Of a stretch of DNA of 64,000 nucleotides, positions 9,591 through 20,234 are shown one piece after another. The DNA is from Paracoccaceae bacterium. GTDB taxonomy: Bacteria; Pseudomonadota; Alphaproteobacteria; Rhodobacterales; Rhodobacteraceae. The stretch spans positions 1-64,000 of the forward strand of contig JAKVCO010000018.1 in the NCBI GenBank assembly GCA_022448245.1, in the 5' to 3' direction. How positions within the stretch are numbered: the stretch's first letter is position 1; each line of letters begins with the position of its first letter. The notes beneath the pieces are model-generated. The model was given only the letters and a program-made list of their open reading frames with translations. It was not told where the DNA came from and did no database searches. The position numbers and the translations under genes are program-made.

Positions 9591-10850
9591 ATGAAAAATC
9601 TGATGCTTGCGACTACTGCTCTTGCCCTCGTCGGGACGGCCGGAATGGCGGAAACCTCCCGCGACGCCGTACTGAAAACGTATTCGGACATTGCGCATGC
9701 CAAATACGAGGACAGTCTGACCACGGCTCAGACCCTTGCGGCCGCCGTTGATGCGTTGTTGGCGGCGCCGTCCGCCGAAGCTCTGCAGACTGCGAAAGAA
9801 GCTTGGCTAGCCGCCCGCGTACCTTACCAGCAAACCGAAGTTTTCCGTTTCGGCAACGCCATAGTCGATGACTGGGAAGGCAAAGTGAATGCCTGGCCGC
9901 TCGATGAAGGTCTGATCGACTACGTGGACGCATCCTACGGCGGCCCAACGGATGAAAACGAAGCTGCGGTTCTCAATGTTGTCGCGAACGCATCGTTCAC
10001 GCTGGGTGGGGTAGAGGTTGATGCCTCCGCGATCACGCCGGCTCTGCTCGAAGAGACGCTGCAGGAAGCCGACGGTGTCGAGGCCAACGTGGCGACCGGC
10101 TATCACGCGATCGAGTTTCTCCTCTGGGGCCAAGACCTCAACGGTACCGAGGCCGGCGCGGGCAACCGCCCCTGGACGGACTACGCGATGGGCGACGACT
10201 GCACGAACGGCAACTGTGACCGTCGGGGCGAGTACCTGAAAGCGGCGACAGATCTGCTTATCACGGATCTCGAGTTCATCGTCGCACAGTGGGCCGATGA
10301 TGGTGCAGCACGCGCGGAACTGACGGCCGATGCCGACGTTGGCGTCTCTGCGATCCTCACGGGGATGGGCTCACTTTCCTATGGTGAGACCGCCGGTGAG
10401 CGTATGCGCCTTGGCGTGATGCTCAATGACCCCGAGGAAGAGCACTCGTGCTTCGCAGACAACACCCATAACGACCATTTCTACAACGGCGTGGGCATCC
10501 AGTCTGTCTATCTGGGCTCTTATACCCGCACCGATGGCTCGATCGTCGAAGGCCCTTCGCTCTCTGACCTCGTTGCCGAGACGGATGCATCGCTCGACAT
10601 GGAGATGCAGCAGAAGCTCTCCGCTGCGGTTCTCGCTCTCGGGCGTATCAAGACCGCCGCAGAATCTGGCTTCACCTACGACATGATGCTCGCCCGTGGA
10701 AATGCGGCTGGCGAAGCGCTCATCATGGGTGGCGTGAACGGTCTTGTAGACCAGACGCGCTCCATCGAACGTGTCGTGGCTGCGCTTGGCACCGAGATCG
10801 AGATCGAAGGGTCTGACTCGCTCGATAATCCTGAGGCAGTGTTCGAATAA
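9591..10850 (+). CDS. Imelysin-family protein (IrpA-like iron-regulated protein)
   Basis: Signal peptide; GYHAIEFLLWGQDLNG...NRPWTDY (imelysin GxHxxE-type motif); HSCFADNTHNDHFYNGVGIQSVYLG. Confidence 0.9.
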   Translation: MKNLMLATTALALVGTAGMAETSRDAVLKTYSDIAHAKYEDSLTTAQTLAAAVDALLAAPSAEALQTAKEAWLAARVPYQQTEVFRFGNAIVDDWEGKVNAWPLDEGLIDYVDASYGGPTDENEAAVLNVVANASFTLGGVEVDASAITPALLEETLQEADGVEANVATGYHAIEFLLWGQDLNGTEAGAGNRPWTDYAMGDDCTNGNCDRRGEYLKAATDLLITDLEFIVAQWADDGAARAELTADADVGVSAILTGMGSLSYGETAGERMRLGVMLNDPEEEHSCFADNTHNDHFYNGVGIQSVYLGSYTRTDGSIVEGPSLSDLVAETDASLDMEMQQKLSAAVLALGRIKTAAESGFTYDMMLARGNAAGEALIMGGVNGLVDQTRSIERVVAALGTEIEIEGSDSLDNPEAVFE

Positions 10851-10866
10851 AGCCCTTCTCCCCGGA

Positions 10867-10903
10867 GCAGGCGCGGCATTTTTGCGCCGCGCCTGCTTTG
10901 TTT
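10867..10903 (+). terminator. Rho-independent terminator / attenuator between imelysin and di-haem oxidoreductase genes
   Basis: Perfect 11-bp stem gcaggcgcggc/gccgcgcctgc with 8-nt loop, followed by tttgttt. Confidence 0.8.
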
Positions 10904-10923
10904 CTGGATGCTAGCAATTCGCC

Positions 10924-12453
10924 ATGCAACGTCTCGCACTCGCGACACTTTCCATTTTTTTTGCGGTCTCGGCCTTTGCGTCTGAGGGGCTCCCGCCTGT
11001 GGATGCTGATCTGCTGTCAGAGCCGCATCTCGATATCATTCCCCGCACGGACGAAGAGGCGGCGCGCATCGCAGCAGTGACGGCAGCGCCCACCGATTTT
11101 ACCAAGCCGCAGTCCTTCGAGGCAAATAGCGCCGGCGCCGCAACTGTGCGAGCAATGGGCAACACCAACGCCTTCTCGAGCGTTTCTGCGAATGCCTCCT
11201 TTGAAGACGAGCTTACGTTCAAAGTCGGCAACGGCTTGTTCAAAAAGCTCTGGGTGTCTTCGCCTGCGTCTACAATGGCCTCTGACGGGCTCGGCCCCCT
11301 TTATAACGCGCGTTCATGCCAGCGCTGTCACATAAAAGACGGTCGCGGCCACCCGCCTGAGATCGGCGATGAAAACGCGATTTCAATGTTTCTGCGGGTC
11401 TCGATCCCCGACCTTGCCCGGCAAACCGAAGACTACCTCGCCACGCTACCGGAGCCGACTTACGGCACGCAGCTTCAGGATTTCGGGACGGCGGGTCAGC
11501 GCGCCGAATACGTGCTTGAGATCGATTATGAAGAGATCGAGGTGCCGCTGTCCGGCGGTGAAACGGCTTACCTTCGCAAGCCAACATACCGTGCCGCGGA
11601 TCTGGGGTATGGTGATCTGCACCCCGACGCGATGCTGAGCCCGCGCGTGGCGCCGCAAATGATCGGCCTTGGTTTGCTCGAGGCAATCCCTGCCGCCGAC
11701 ATCCTTGCACTGGCTGACGCGCACGACGCCGATGGGGATGGGATTTCAGGCCGACCGAACGTGGTTTGGTCGCGTGAATACGATCAATGGATGCTGGGCC
11801 GCTTTGGCCTAAAGGCGATGAACCCCACGCTCAATCAGCAGAACGCCGACGCCTTCTCGGGCGATATCGGCGTCTCAAGCCCGCTCTTCCCCGATCCTTG
11901 GGGGTCGTGCACCGCGGCCCAGGCAGACTGCCGCGCCGCGCCCCATGGGGATGGCGATGACCGGGTATTCGAGATCGACAATGCGGGGCTGGAGTTGGTG
12001 CTCTTTTACTCCCGAAACCTCGCCGTGCCTGCCCGTCGCGACGTGGACGCCCCGCAGGTCTTGCGCGGCAAACAGGTCTTCCACCAGGTGGGTTGTGCGT
12101 CCTGCCACCAACCAAACTTCGTCACGCACCGACTGGCAGAACAGCCAGAACAGAGCTTTCAGCTCATTTGGCCCTACACCGACATGCTGCTCCACGACAT
12201 GGGGGAGGGGCTTGCCGACAACAGGCCAGAAGCGGGCGCAAACGGGCGGGAATGGCGCACGCCACCGCTCTGGGGCATTGGCATGACCGAACAGGTCTCG
12301 GGCCACACATACTTCCTCCACGACGGGCGCGCCCGGAACCTGCTTGAAGCGGTGCTTTGGCACGGCGGCGAGGCAGCTGCGCAGCGCGATGCTGTGACCG
12401 TGCTGCCCCCTCAGGATCGTGCCGCCCTCATTTCATTCTTGGAGAGCCTTTGA
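10924..12453 (+). CDS. Di-haem oxidoreductase (thiol oxidoreductase, DHOR family)
   Basis: Two CxxCH haem sites (RSCQRCHIKDGRGHPP and VGCASCHQPNF); signal peptide; C-terminal HDGRARNLLEAVLWHGGEA. Confidence 0.9.
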   Translation: MQRLALATLSIFFAVSAFASEGLPPVDADLLSEPHLDIIPRTDEEAARIAAVTAAPTDFTKPQSFEANSAGAATVRAMGNTNAFSSVSANASFEDELTFKVGNGLFKKLWVSSPASTMASDGLGPLYNARSCQRCHIKDGRGHPPEIGDENAISMFLRVSIPDLARQTEDYLATLPEPTYGTQLQDFGTAGQRAEYVLEIDYEEIEVPLSGGETAYLRKPTYRAADLGYGDLHPDAMLSPRVAPQMIGLGLLEAIPAADILALADAHDADGDGISGRPNVVWSREYDQWMLGRFGLKAMNPTLNQQNADAFSGDIGVSSPLFPDPWGSCTAAQADCRAAPHGDGDDRVFEIDNAGLELVLFYSRNLAVPARRDVDAPQVLRGKQVFHQVGCASCHQPNFVTHRLAEQPEQSFQLIWPYTDMLLHDMGEGLADNRPEAGANGREWRTPPLWGIGMTEQVSGHTYFLHDGRARNLLEAVLWHGGEAAAQRDAVTVLPPQDRAALISFLESL

Positions 12454-13415
12454 TGCGCCTTGCTGCCGCTTTCATCTTCCTCGCAACGCCGCTTGCTGCA
12501 CAGGACGTCGACGGGGCAGTCAACGAACATATTCTGCCGGGCTATTCAGCCCTGGCCGAAGAGACGACCCTCCTTGCGGATGCAGCCTGCGCGGCAGAGG
12601 ATTTGAAGCCTGCTTTCAGTTCGGCGTTCGATGCCTGGGTGCGTGTCAGCCACTTGCGGTTCGGCCCGTCAGAAGCAGATGACCGTGCCTTCGCGTTGGC
12701 CTTCTGGCCCGACCCCCGTGGTTCGACGCCCAAGACGCTCGCTGCGCTAATCAGTGACGCGGACCCAGTTGTCGAAGACGCGGCCGCTTTTGGCACGGTC
12801 TCAGTGGCAGGGCGGGGCTTTTACGCGCTCGAGTTCCTGCTTTTTGATCCGCAGTTCGCGGAGCAATCCTCGTCCCCTTATCTGTGCACACTGACCCAAG
12901 CGATCACGCGCGACATCGCTGCGAATGCCGCAGCTATCGAGGCGGGATGGCAAAACCATGCTGCCCTGATGACCGCGCCCGGAAATGACGCCTACCGGAC
13001 CGAGGAAGAGGCCATCCGCCAGCTCTTCACCGCCCTCGCCACAGGTCTTGAGTTCACCTCTCAAGCGCGGCTCGGGCGGCCCATGGGCACCTTCGAGCGA
13101 CCTCGACCGAACCGCGCCGAAGCGCGAAGGTCAGATCGGTCGCTGCGCCACGTGGTTCTGTCGCTCGAAGCCACGCGCGCGCTCGCGGGACATATCGCTA
13201 CCCGGGATGATGCGCTCGATGCGCTTTTTGAGAAGGCGATCTCCCAGGCTGAAGCGCTCGATGATCCGGTCTTTGCGAATGTCGCGACCCCGCAAGGGCG
13301 CATCCGTGTGGAGGCGTTGCAATCCTCGGTGGAGGAAATCCGTCGCTACCTCGGCGGCACAGTAGCGCCACGCCTTGGGATAGAGGCCGGGTTCAACGCA
13401 TTGGATGGTGATTGA
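12453..13415 (+). CDS. Second imelysin-family protein
   Basis: ATG at 12453 overlaps the upstream stop; signal peptide MRLAAAFIFLATPLAAQ; GRGFYALEFLLFDPQF matches the imelysin pattern. Confidence 0.87.
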   Translation: MRLAAAFIFLATPLAAQDVDGAVNEHILPGYSALAEETTLLADAACAAEDLKPAFSSAFDAWVRVSHLRFGPSEADDRAFALAFWPDPRGSTPKTLAALISDADPVVEDAAAFGTVSVAGRGFYALEFLLFDPQFAEQSSSPYLCTLTQAITRDIAANAAAIEAGWQNHAALMTAPGNDAYRTEEEAIRQLFTALATGLEFTSQARLGRPMGTFERPRPNRAEARRSDRSLRHVVLSLEATRALAGHIATRDDALDALFEKAISQAEALDDPVFANVATPQGRIRVEALQSSVEEIRRYLGGTVAPRLGIEAGFNALDGD

Positions 13416-14479
13416 TGCCCGCGCGCCGGTCCTTTCTTGTTGGCCTGCTGTCAGCCGGTCTTGCCCCGCGGCTTAGCTGGGCTGATGCGGGCAGCCCCGC
13501 CTTCCTGTCAGCGGCGCGCACACCTGCTGGCCGCTATGTGCTCTGCGGCTTGTCTGAGGCCGGAAGCATCAGCTTTCAAATCCCGATCCCGGATCGAGGT
13601 CATGCCGCCGCAGCCCATCCAACCAAGCCCCAAGCCGTGGCCTTCGCGCGCCGCCCGGGTACGTTTGCCTTGGTCGTCAACTGCGCAACGGGCGAGGTCG
13701 ATCAGAGATTGTACGCTCCCGAGGGCCGGCATTTCTATGGTCACGGCGCCTTTGCTGAGGGCGGCGACATCCTTCTAACGACCGAGAATGACTATGAGGC
13801 CGGTCGTGGCATGCTTGGCCTTTGGGACGCCCGGAACGGCTACGCGCGCATGGGCGAGATCACCTCTGGCGGAGTTGGCCCCCATGACATGAAGCTCATG
13901 TCAGATGGCAGGCTCGCGGTGGCGAACGGGGGCATCGAAACCCATCCTGAGACGGGGCGTACCAAGCTGAACCTGGCGACGATGCAGCCGAACCTGAGTT
14001 ACGTTTCTCTCGATGGAGTGGTGTCTGAGGTGGTGGAGCTCAATCCTGCGCTAAGGCGAAACTCCATCCGGCATCTTGCCGTCGACGGCCGCGACAGGGT
14101 CGGCATGGCGATGCAATGGCAGGGCGACGTGGCGGATTCAGTGCCGCTCGTGGCTGTTCATGATGCCCGTACTGGCAAGCTGATGCTTGGCGCGGCCCAA
14201 GATCAAAGGTCGCTGCTGGGCTATGCAGGTAGCATTGCCATGGCTGGCGAGACGGTCGCGGTGACCTCCCCTAAGGGCGGGATTGCTCAGACATATTCGC
14301 TGGAAGACTTCGGCCTCCTCAATCAAGTCGAGCGGCCTGACATTTGCGGCGTTGCAGCCATCGGGGCAGAGTACGTCACCACCACGGGGAGTGGGCTTTT
14401 CGAGAACCACTCGGGCCGGCCCAAGCGAACCCAAACCCGTTTGAATTGGGACAACCACCTCGTCAGCCTCGTGTCCTAG
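13412..14479 (+). CDS. DUF1513 domain-containing protein (beta-propeller-like)
   Basis: RGHAAAAHPTKPQAVAFARRPGTFA...GRHFYGHGAFAEGGDILLTTENDYEAGRGMLGLWDA...GGVGPHDMKLM; characteristic last gene of imelysin/DHOR clusters. Confidence 0.87.
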   Translation: MMPARRSFLVGLLSAGLAPRLSWADAGSPAFLSAARTPAGRYVLCGLSEAGSISFQIPIPDRGHAAAAHPTKPQAVAFARRPGTFALVVNCATGEVDQRLYAPEGRHFYGHGAFAEGGDILLTTENDYEAGRGMLGLWDARNGYARMGEITSGGVGPHDMKLMSDGRLAVANGGIETHPETGRTKLNLATMQPNLSYVSLDGVVSEVVELNPALRRNSIRHLAVDGRDRVGMAMQWQGDVADSVPLVAVHDARTGKLMLGAAQDQRSLLGYAGSIAMAGETVAVTSPKGGIAQTYSLEDFGLLNQVERPDICGVAAIGAEYVTTTGSGLFENHSGRPKRTQTRLNWDNHLVSLVS

Positions 14480-15082
14480 CGCGGCCTATTCGATGGGGCA
14501 GGGTGCCATCGGGCCGAGCAGCACCCGAAGCTAAGTCTCAAGATCTTTGCCGAAGACGACTTCGTAGGTCACAGCAGATTTGCGCGTAACTACTTCATCC
14601 GTGTGGCGCCTAAGTTTGAAAGCGGCAGCGATCTCAGGACAATCTGGAAGGCAAAGGCCCATGCCATCCTCGTGGCCTGTCCGAACCTTGTCTCACCGCA
14701 GGACGCCGCGGATGCGCGGGTAGTTTCCGGCTTTCCCGCGATTGTCGGCACCAAAAGTAGGGTGCCTTCTGGCTATCCTCTCGCCAATCCCAAAGGGCGC
14801 TTGACTTTCAAGTGCACAATCGCGGCCTCTCAACCGTCGACGCAGTTGACGATCGCGATGCAGAGGCACGGTGTGACCGGTTGTCTGGATATCTGCGCCG
14901 CTCCCGCCATCAAGACGGGCTCTTTGATGCCAATTCTGGAGGAACGATTTCGCATCCCGCTAGAGATCAGATTGATGACCCCGCATCGGCGCAAGACGTC
15001 TTCTGACAAGCCCCTGATCGAGGCCATGAGCAAAATGATGGACGCGCACGACAGACTGACGGGCAGTCAGTCAGCCAAATAG
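14480..15082 (+). pseudogene. Remnant of a LysR-family regulator (effector-binding domain only)
   Basis: Frame reads HPKLSLKIFAEDDFVGHSRFARNYFIRVAPKFE...AILVACPNLVSPQDAAD...LMPILEERFRIPLEIRLMTPHRRKTSSDKPLIEAMSKMMD, resembling the LysR substrate-binding domain; no N-terminal HTH present. Confidence 0.55.
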
Positions 15083-16569
15083 CTGTTGAGGGTCGCCTCA
15101 ACGCCCATCGCCTGCAGGGACCTGTGCGCCTGCGAGAACGCGGTTGCGAAGGCCTCATCATCTGCAATCGCGCCATAGAACTGACGCTGCTCAAGCCAGG
15201 CAATCGGATCAGACAAGGCGTCTGACGCAGCCTTGGTCAACGCACGCCACTCGGGATCGTTCGGCTCAATCTTGCTGCCATCTGCCCGCACCCCAAGGCA
15301 CATGAAGGACCAGAGAGCTTGGCTAAGCGCCAGCCCCTTGATGTCCGAACCAGCAGCCAGAGCATCGCGGATCACAGGGATGATGGCCCCCGTGTGGCGC
15401 GATGATCCGTCAAAGGCGACGCGACGCACGGTGTCGTAGATCGCAGGGTTCGCAAATCTACCATCGATCAGATCGACGTAGTCACTGGGGCCCATGCCGG
15501 GCACCGAAGGGACAAGAGGCGCGATTTCTGTCAGGGCGACCTTGCGGAAAAGCCCCTTGATGAGGGGGTGAACCATGGCTTCTGCGATGGTTTGTAGCCC
15601 CAACAGCTCAGCAGGGGCGGCGATGATCTGGTGGCCGCCGTTCAGCAGCCTCAGCTTCATGGCCTCGTAGCTATGCACATTGTCGGAAACGATTGCGCCC
15701 ACGGTCTCCCACGCAGGACGACCGGCGCAGAAATCTTCCTCCAGCACCCACTGGCGGAAGTTCTCGTGCGTCACCGGCGCTTCATCGGCCACGCCAAACG
15801 TGTTCGCCAGCGCGCGTTCCTTGGGGCCGGTCGCGGGTACGATGCAGTCGACCATGGAATTGGGGAAGCTAACGTTCTCATTGATCCAACGCGCAAGGTC
15901 GAGATCCACCATCTCAGCCAAGCCGCGCACGACCTCGCCAAGGATTGCGCCATTGCCCGGCAGGTTGTCACAGCTTTGACAGGTGAACGGGCCGTGACTC
16001 GCTGTGCGCCGGAGCGCCAGCGCGGACACGATCGCGCCGAAAGCCGTCCGAGGCGTGTCGAGATGCGATGCATCGTGCTGGATATCGGGGTGGCGCGGAT
16101 CGAAGCGCTTGGTGGCCGGGTCGAGGAAATACCCGCCCTCGGTCACGGTAAGCGAGACGATCCTGATGGCCGGATCGCTTAGCTGGCGGATCAGCGGTCC
16201 ATGACCCTCTTCAATGGGCAGGTAGCCGATCATGGAGCCCACGACTTCGGCCGAGGTGCCCGCCGGGTCGAGTTCGATCAAGGTGGTCAGGCAATCCTGT
16301 GCAAGAAGGCGGGCGCGTTGCTCGGCATCTTCATGGCGCACGCTGGCGCCGATGATGGCCCAGTCCATCGCTTTGCCCTGCTGCATGAGCCGGTGCACAT
16401 ACCAGGCCTGATGCGCTCGATGAAAGTTTCCGACCCCGATGTGAACGATTCCCGGTGTCAAAGCCGATCGGTCGTAGGTGGGGCGCAGTATCTTCTCGGG
16501 CAAGGTATCCAGAGACGCGTTGTTGAGGCGGCAGAGGGTTTGATCGTGGTCCGTCATCAGCTCATCCAT
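15067..16569 (-). CDS. mtlK: Mannitol 2-dehydrogenase (polyol-specific long-chain dehydrogenase)
   Basis: GIVHIGVGNFHRAHQAWYVHRL...VDCIVPATGP...KLRLLNGGHQ motifs; last gene of a smo-type operon. Confidence 0.9.
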   Translation of the reverse strand: MDELMTDHDQTLCRLNNASLDTLPEKILRPTYDRSALTPGIVHIGVGNFHRAHQAWYVHRLMQQGKAMDWAIIGASVRHEDAEQRARLLAQDCLTTLIELDPAGTSAEVVGSMIGYLPIEEGHGPLIRQLSDPAIRIVSLTVTEGGYFLDPATKRFDPRHPDIQHDASHLDTPRTAFGAIVSALALRRTASHGPFTCQSCDNLPGNGAILGEVVRGLAEMVDLDLARWINENVSFPNSMVDCIVPATGPKERALANTFGVADEAPVTHENFRQWVLEEDFCAGRPAWETVGAIVSDNVHSYEAMKLRLLNGGHQIIAAPAELLGLQTIAEAMVHPLIKGLFRKVALTEIAPLVPSVPGMGPSDYVDLIDGRFANPAIYDTVRRVAFDGSSRHTGAIIPVIRDALAAGSDIKGLALSQALWSFMCLGVRADGSKIEPNDPEWRALTKAASDALSDPIAWLEQRQFYGAIADDEAFATAFSQAHRSLQAMGVEATLNSYLAD

Positions 16570-17324
16570 TGGCCACCGTCCACGTTGTAAGTCTGTGCGA
16601 CAATGTAGTTGGCTTCACTACTGGCGAGGAAGACTGCCATCCCCACCAAATCTTTGGATGTGCCCATGCGCCCGAACGGGACGCCGGCGCCCACTTCGGC
16701 CTTCTTCTGGCCGGGGGCTTTGTTCTCGTATTTCGCGAAAAAGACGTCGACCCCGTCCCAATGCTCGCCATCGACGACGCCGGGCGAGATGGCATTCACG
16801 TTGATGCCGTGTTCGATGAGGTTGAGGCCCGCGCTCTGAGTAAGGCTGATGACGGCGGCTTTGGTCGCGCAATAGACCGCTACAAGCGGCTCGCCCCGGC
16901 GCCCTGCTTGAGACGCCATGTTGATGATGCGGCCCTTGATGCCGCGATCGATCATATGCCGCGCCACGGCTTGCAGCGTGAAGAGGGTGCCTTTGACGTT
17001 GATGTCAAAGGTCGTGGCAAAGTCGTCTTCCGTGATCTCAGAGATCGGCGCAGCCGTGAATACAGCGGCGTTGTTCACCAAAATGTCGATCTGGCCGAAG
17101 GTGTCGACCGTCTGCGCAACGGCGGCGTCAATGCTGGCTTGGTCCGTAACGTCGAGAGCAACCGCCTCGGCCCCGATCCGCGAGGCGGCGGCCTGTGCGC
17201 GCGTGATATCGATGTCCCCGATCATCACGCGGGCACCTTCGGCGATATAAGCCTCTGCGAAGGCCAGCCCGATTCCCCGTGCGGCCCCCGTTATCAAAGC
17301 GTTCTTGCCTGCCAGGCGTGTCAT
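16557..17324 (-). CDS. smoS: SDR-family sorbitol (L-iditol/galactitol) dehydrogenase
   Basis: [20 protein letters not shown] motifs; C-terminal [16 protein letters not shown]; smo operon context. Confidence 0.88.
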   Translation of the reverse strand: MTRLAGKNALITGAARGIGLAFAEAYIAEGARVMIGDIDITRAQAAASRIGAEAVALDVTDQASIDAAVAQTVDTFGQIDILVNNAAVFTAAPISEITEDDFATTFDINVKGTLFTLQAVARHMIDRGIKGRIINMASQAGRRGEPLVAVYCATKAAVISLTQSAGLNLIEHGINVNAISPGVVDGEHWDGVDVFFAKYENKAPGQKKAEVGAGVPFGRMGTSKDLVGMAVFLASSEANYIVAQTYNVDGGQWMS

Positions 17325-18325
17325 GCGATACGCAGCTCCGCCTGATCAAATCTGTGCACCTCGGCGGCGCGTGGGTTGAGTTCAATCTTGTCGCCGTGCT
17401 TGAGCGCCACGTTGCCCACAGCGCGCACAGTCAGCGTTTCTGCGAGGCCGGTGCCGTGCACGTGAAAGAACGTGTCCGAGCCCAAATGCTCTGCCACACC
17501 CACGGTTCCTTTCCATTGGCCGCCGCTTTCAACGACGTCGATGTGCTCTGGACGAATGCCGATGGTCTTGGCGCTGTGCTTGGCCGCTTCTTCGCCCTCG
17601 ATAAAGTTCATCTTGGGTGAGCCAATGAAGCCCGCCACAAAGAGGTTCTTCGGTGCCTCATAAAGCTCGATAGGGGAGCCTACCTGTTCGATGACGCCAG
17701 CCTGCAGTACGACGATCTTGTCGGCCATGGTCATGGCTTCGACCTGATCGTGCGTCACGTAGATCATCGTCGTCTTCATGCGCTCGTGCATCTCGGTGAT
17801 CTCGAGGCGCATGCCCACACGCAGTGCGGCATCGAGGTTCGACAGAGGCTCGTCAAAGAGGAAGGCCTTCGGGTCCCGAACGATGGCGCGGCCAATGGCG
17901 ACGCGCTGACGCTGACCACCAGAGAGCTGACCGGGCTTGCGATCTAGGTAATCCGTGAGGTTCAGGCTTTCGGCCGCTGCCGCAATGCGCTTTTTCTGCT
18001 CGTCATCGGACAAGCCCGCCATCCGCATCGGGAAAGCGATGTTCTTGCGCACCGTCATGTGTGGGTAGAGAGCGTAGGTTTGGAAGACCATCGACAGGCC
18101 GCGCTTGGAGGGCGACACCTGCGTGACATCCTCGCCGTCGATCGCAACGGTGCCGGACGTGGTGTCCTCGAGGCCCGCAATCAGCCGCAAGAGGGTGGAT
18201 TTACCGCAACCCGATGGGCCCACGAAGACCGCAAATTCACCGTCTTCGATGGTCAGGTCCAACGGCGGGATGACCTGGACGTCGCCGAAGCTCTTGGTGA
18301 CGCTAGTCAGTTCAATCTGTCCCAT
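17321..18325 (-). CDS. smoK: Polyol ABC transporter ATP-binding protein (MalK/UgpC type)
   Basis: Walker [10 protein letters not shown], signature [16 protein letters not shown], Walker [14 protein letters not shown]-terminal TOBE-type region. Confidence 0.92.
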   Translation of the reverse strand: MGQIELTSVTKSFGDVQVIPPLDLTIEDGEFAVFVGPSGCGKSTLLRLIAGLEDTTSGTVAIDGEDVTQVSPSKRGLSMVFQTYALYPHMTVRKNIAFPMRMAGLSDDEQKKRIAAAAESLNLTDYLDRKPGQLSGGQRQRVAIGRAIVRDPKAFLFDEPLSNLDAALRVGMRLEITEMHERMKTTMIYVTHDQVEAMTMADKIVVLQAGVIEQVGSPIELYEAPKNLFVAGFIGSPKMNFIEGEEAAKHSAKTIGIRPEHIDVVESGGQWKGTVGVAEHLGSDTFFHVHGTGLAETLTVRAVGNVALKHGDKIELNPRAAEVHRFDQAELRIA

Positions 18326-18336
18326 TTTCGTTTTCC

Positions 18337-19170
18337 TTACTTAACGGCGCCGAAGGTGAGGCCCTGGACGAGTTGTTTCTGGCAGAACCACCCCAGGACC
18401 ACGATTGGGCCAACGGCGGCGGCGGATACGGCAGAGAGGCGGCCGAAGAAGAGACCTTCAGGTGCCCGGTTGCCCTCGATGAGCTTGGAGAGCGTGGCCG
18501 CGTCGGTCGTCGTCAGACGCACCGTCCAGTAGGCCTCGTTCCAGCAGAAGATGAAGCAAAGGAGCGCGGTCGATGCTATGCCGCCCCAAGCGAGAGGGAT
18601 CAGGATCTCCTTGATCTCGCCCCATGTGTTCACGCCGTCCATCTGGCCCGCTTCGATGATCTCTTTCGGGATCTCTTTGAAGTAGGTGAAGAGCATCCAG
18701 ACCACGACCGGCAGGTTGATCAGCATCAGCACGACGATGATCAGGAAGTGCGTGTCAAAGAGGCCGAGGCTCTTGGTGAGGAACGTCATCGGGTACAGCA
18801 CGGCCGCCGCTGGAAGCATCTTCGTAGAGAGCATCCACATCAGAACGTCCTTGGTCGCGCGGCTCGGGTTGAACGCCATGGCGTAGGCGCAGGGGATCCC
18901 CACGGCGAGTGCGAAGATCGTCGCGAAGACCGAAGTGATCATCGAGTTACGGGCAAAGCGCCAGTAATCGTAGTTCTCGGTCATGTTCAGATAGTTCTCC
19001 AGCGTGGGCTGGAAGAAGATCAGGAACTCGGGCTTCACCGCGTCTGCGTCGGTCTTGAAGCTTGTCAGGATCATCCAGAAGATCGGGAAGAAGAACAGCA
19101 GTCCGACGATCCAGGCGAGGGTGGCGCGAGAGACGCGGCCAGCTTTCGATGATTGTGCGACGATGGCCAT
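18337..19170 (-). CDS. smoG: Polyol ABC transporter permease
   Basis: MalG-type membrane protein with EAA loop [22 protein letters not shown]. Confidence 0.9.
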   Translation of the reverse strand: MAIVAQSSKAGRVSRATLAWIVGLLFFFPIFWMILTSFKTDADAVKPEFLIFFQPTLENYLNMTENYDYWRFARNSMITSVFATIFALAVGIPCAYAMAFNPSRATKDVLMWMLSTKMLPAAAVLYPMTFLTKSLGLFDTHFLIIVVLMLINLPVVVWMLFTYFKEIPKEIIEAGQMDGVNTWGEIKEILIPLAWGGIASTALLCFIFCWNEAYWTVRLTTTDAATLSKLIEGNRAPEGLFFGRLSAVSAAAVGPIVVLGWFCQKQLVQGLTFGAVK

Positions 19171-19173
19171 GGG

Positions 19174-20112
19174 TTACTCCATGAGTGTCTTGCCGATCAT
19201 CCGAAGCAGGAAGATGGCAACGATGTTGGCGAGGATGACGGCGAAGATGCCCGTGGCGCTGGCTGCACCGATGTTGTTGTTGGCGAATTCGCCAATCAGG
19301 TAGGGCAGGTTCTTGTTGCCATTACCGCGGCTGACGATCTCGATCTCGGCGTAGAGGCTGAGGTGGAAAATGGCCTGGATCATCACCACAATGGCGATGG
19401 GACGCCCGAGGTGGGGCAGGATGAGGAAGCGGAACTGGCTCCAGGCACCTGCACCATCGAGGATTGCGGCCTCTTTCTGCTGTTGGTCCTCGGACTGCAG
19501 CGAGGTCATGAAAATGAGCACGGCGAAGGGTGTCCACTGCCACGTCACCATGATGATCACGGCCCAGGCTGAGGTCTGCGTGGCACGGAAGGAGATCGGT
19601 TCAAGCTCTGGCCAGAGGGAGAAGAAGCCCCCCACAACCGGTGCAGCGCGCATCCCGTCGATGAACTCGTTGATGCCGGCGACGGCGATGCCCTGCAGGC
19701 CAAGAACCGGATCAAGGATCATGTTGATCCAAAGGACCGCATTCACCGCAGGCATCACGAAGAAGGGCGAGATCAAGAGGACCCGGACAATGCCGCGGCC
19801 CGCAAAAGCCTTGTTGATCAGGACTGCGATCGCGACACCGAGGATCACGGTGGCAAAAAGGATCGAGCAGACAATCAAGAGGCTGTTCTGGATCGCAAAG
19901 AAGAAGTCTTTGTTATTCAGAACAAATTCGTAGTTTCCGAACCCCCGCCAGTTTGACAGCGATGGCGATGTCCATTCCGGGCGCCGCAGGCTGTTGAGAA
20001 CGTAGCGGATGAAGGAGAAGTAAAGCGTCATCCCCAGTGGGATAAGCATCCAGATCAAGAGCAGGATTACTGCGGGGGTCTGGAGCAGTCGCGGAAGCCG
20101 TCTATCTGACAT
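19174..20112 (-). CDS. smoF: Polyol ABC transporter permease
   Basis: MalF/UgpA-type membrane protein with EAA loop EAAILDGAGAWSQFRFLILPHLG. Confidence 0.9.
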   Translation of the reverse strand: MSDRRLPRLLQTPAVILLLIWMLIPLGMTLYFSFIRYVLNSLRRPEWTSPSLSNWRGFGNYEFVLNNKDFFFAIQNSLLIVCSILFATVILGVAIAVLINKAFAGRGIVRVLLISPFFVMPAVNAVLWINMILDPVLGLQGIAVAGINEFIDGMRAAPVVGGFFSLWPELEPISFRATQTSAWAVIIMVTWQWTPFAVLIFMTSLQSEDQQQKEAAILDGAGAWSQFRFLILPHLGRPIAIVVMIQAIFHLSLYAEIEIVSRGNGNKNLPYLIGEFANNNIGAASATGIFAVILANIVAIFLLRMIGKTLME

Positions 20113-20194
20113 GAGCCTATCCTCTGGGCAAAACGGGTTTCACCGTTATGCCGCGCCTGTGGAGCTTTGCATATTAAGGGTTTTCTTAGGGTGG

Positions 20195-20216
20195 GTCTGG
20201 CCTGTGGCGGCCAGAC
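20195..20216 (-). repeat. Stem-loop in the smoE-smoF intergenic region
   Basis: Perfect 8-bp inverted repeat GTCTGGCC-TGTGGC-GGCCAGAC between the binding-protein and permease genes. Confidence 0.75.
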
Positions 20217-20234
20217 TCCTGGGAGGAGAAGGGC

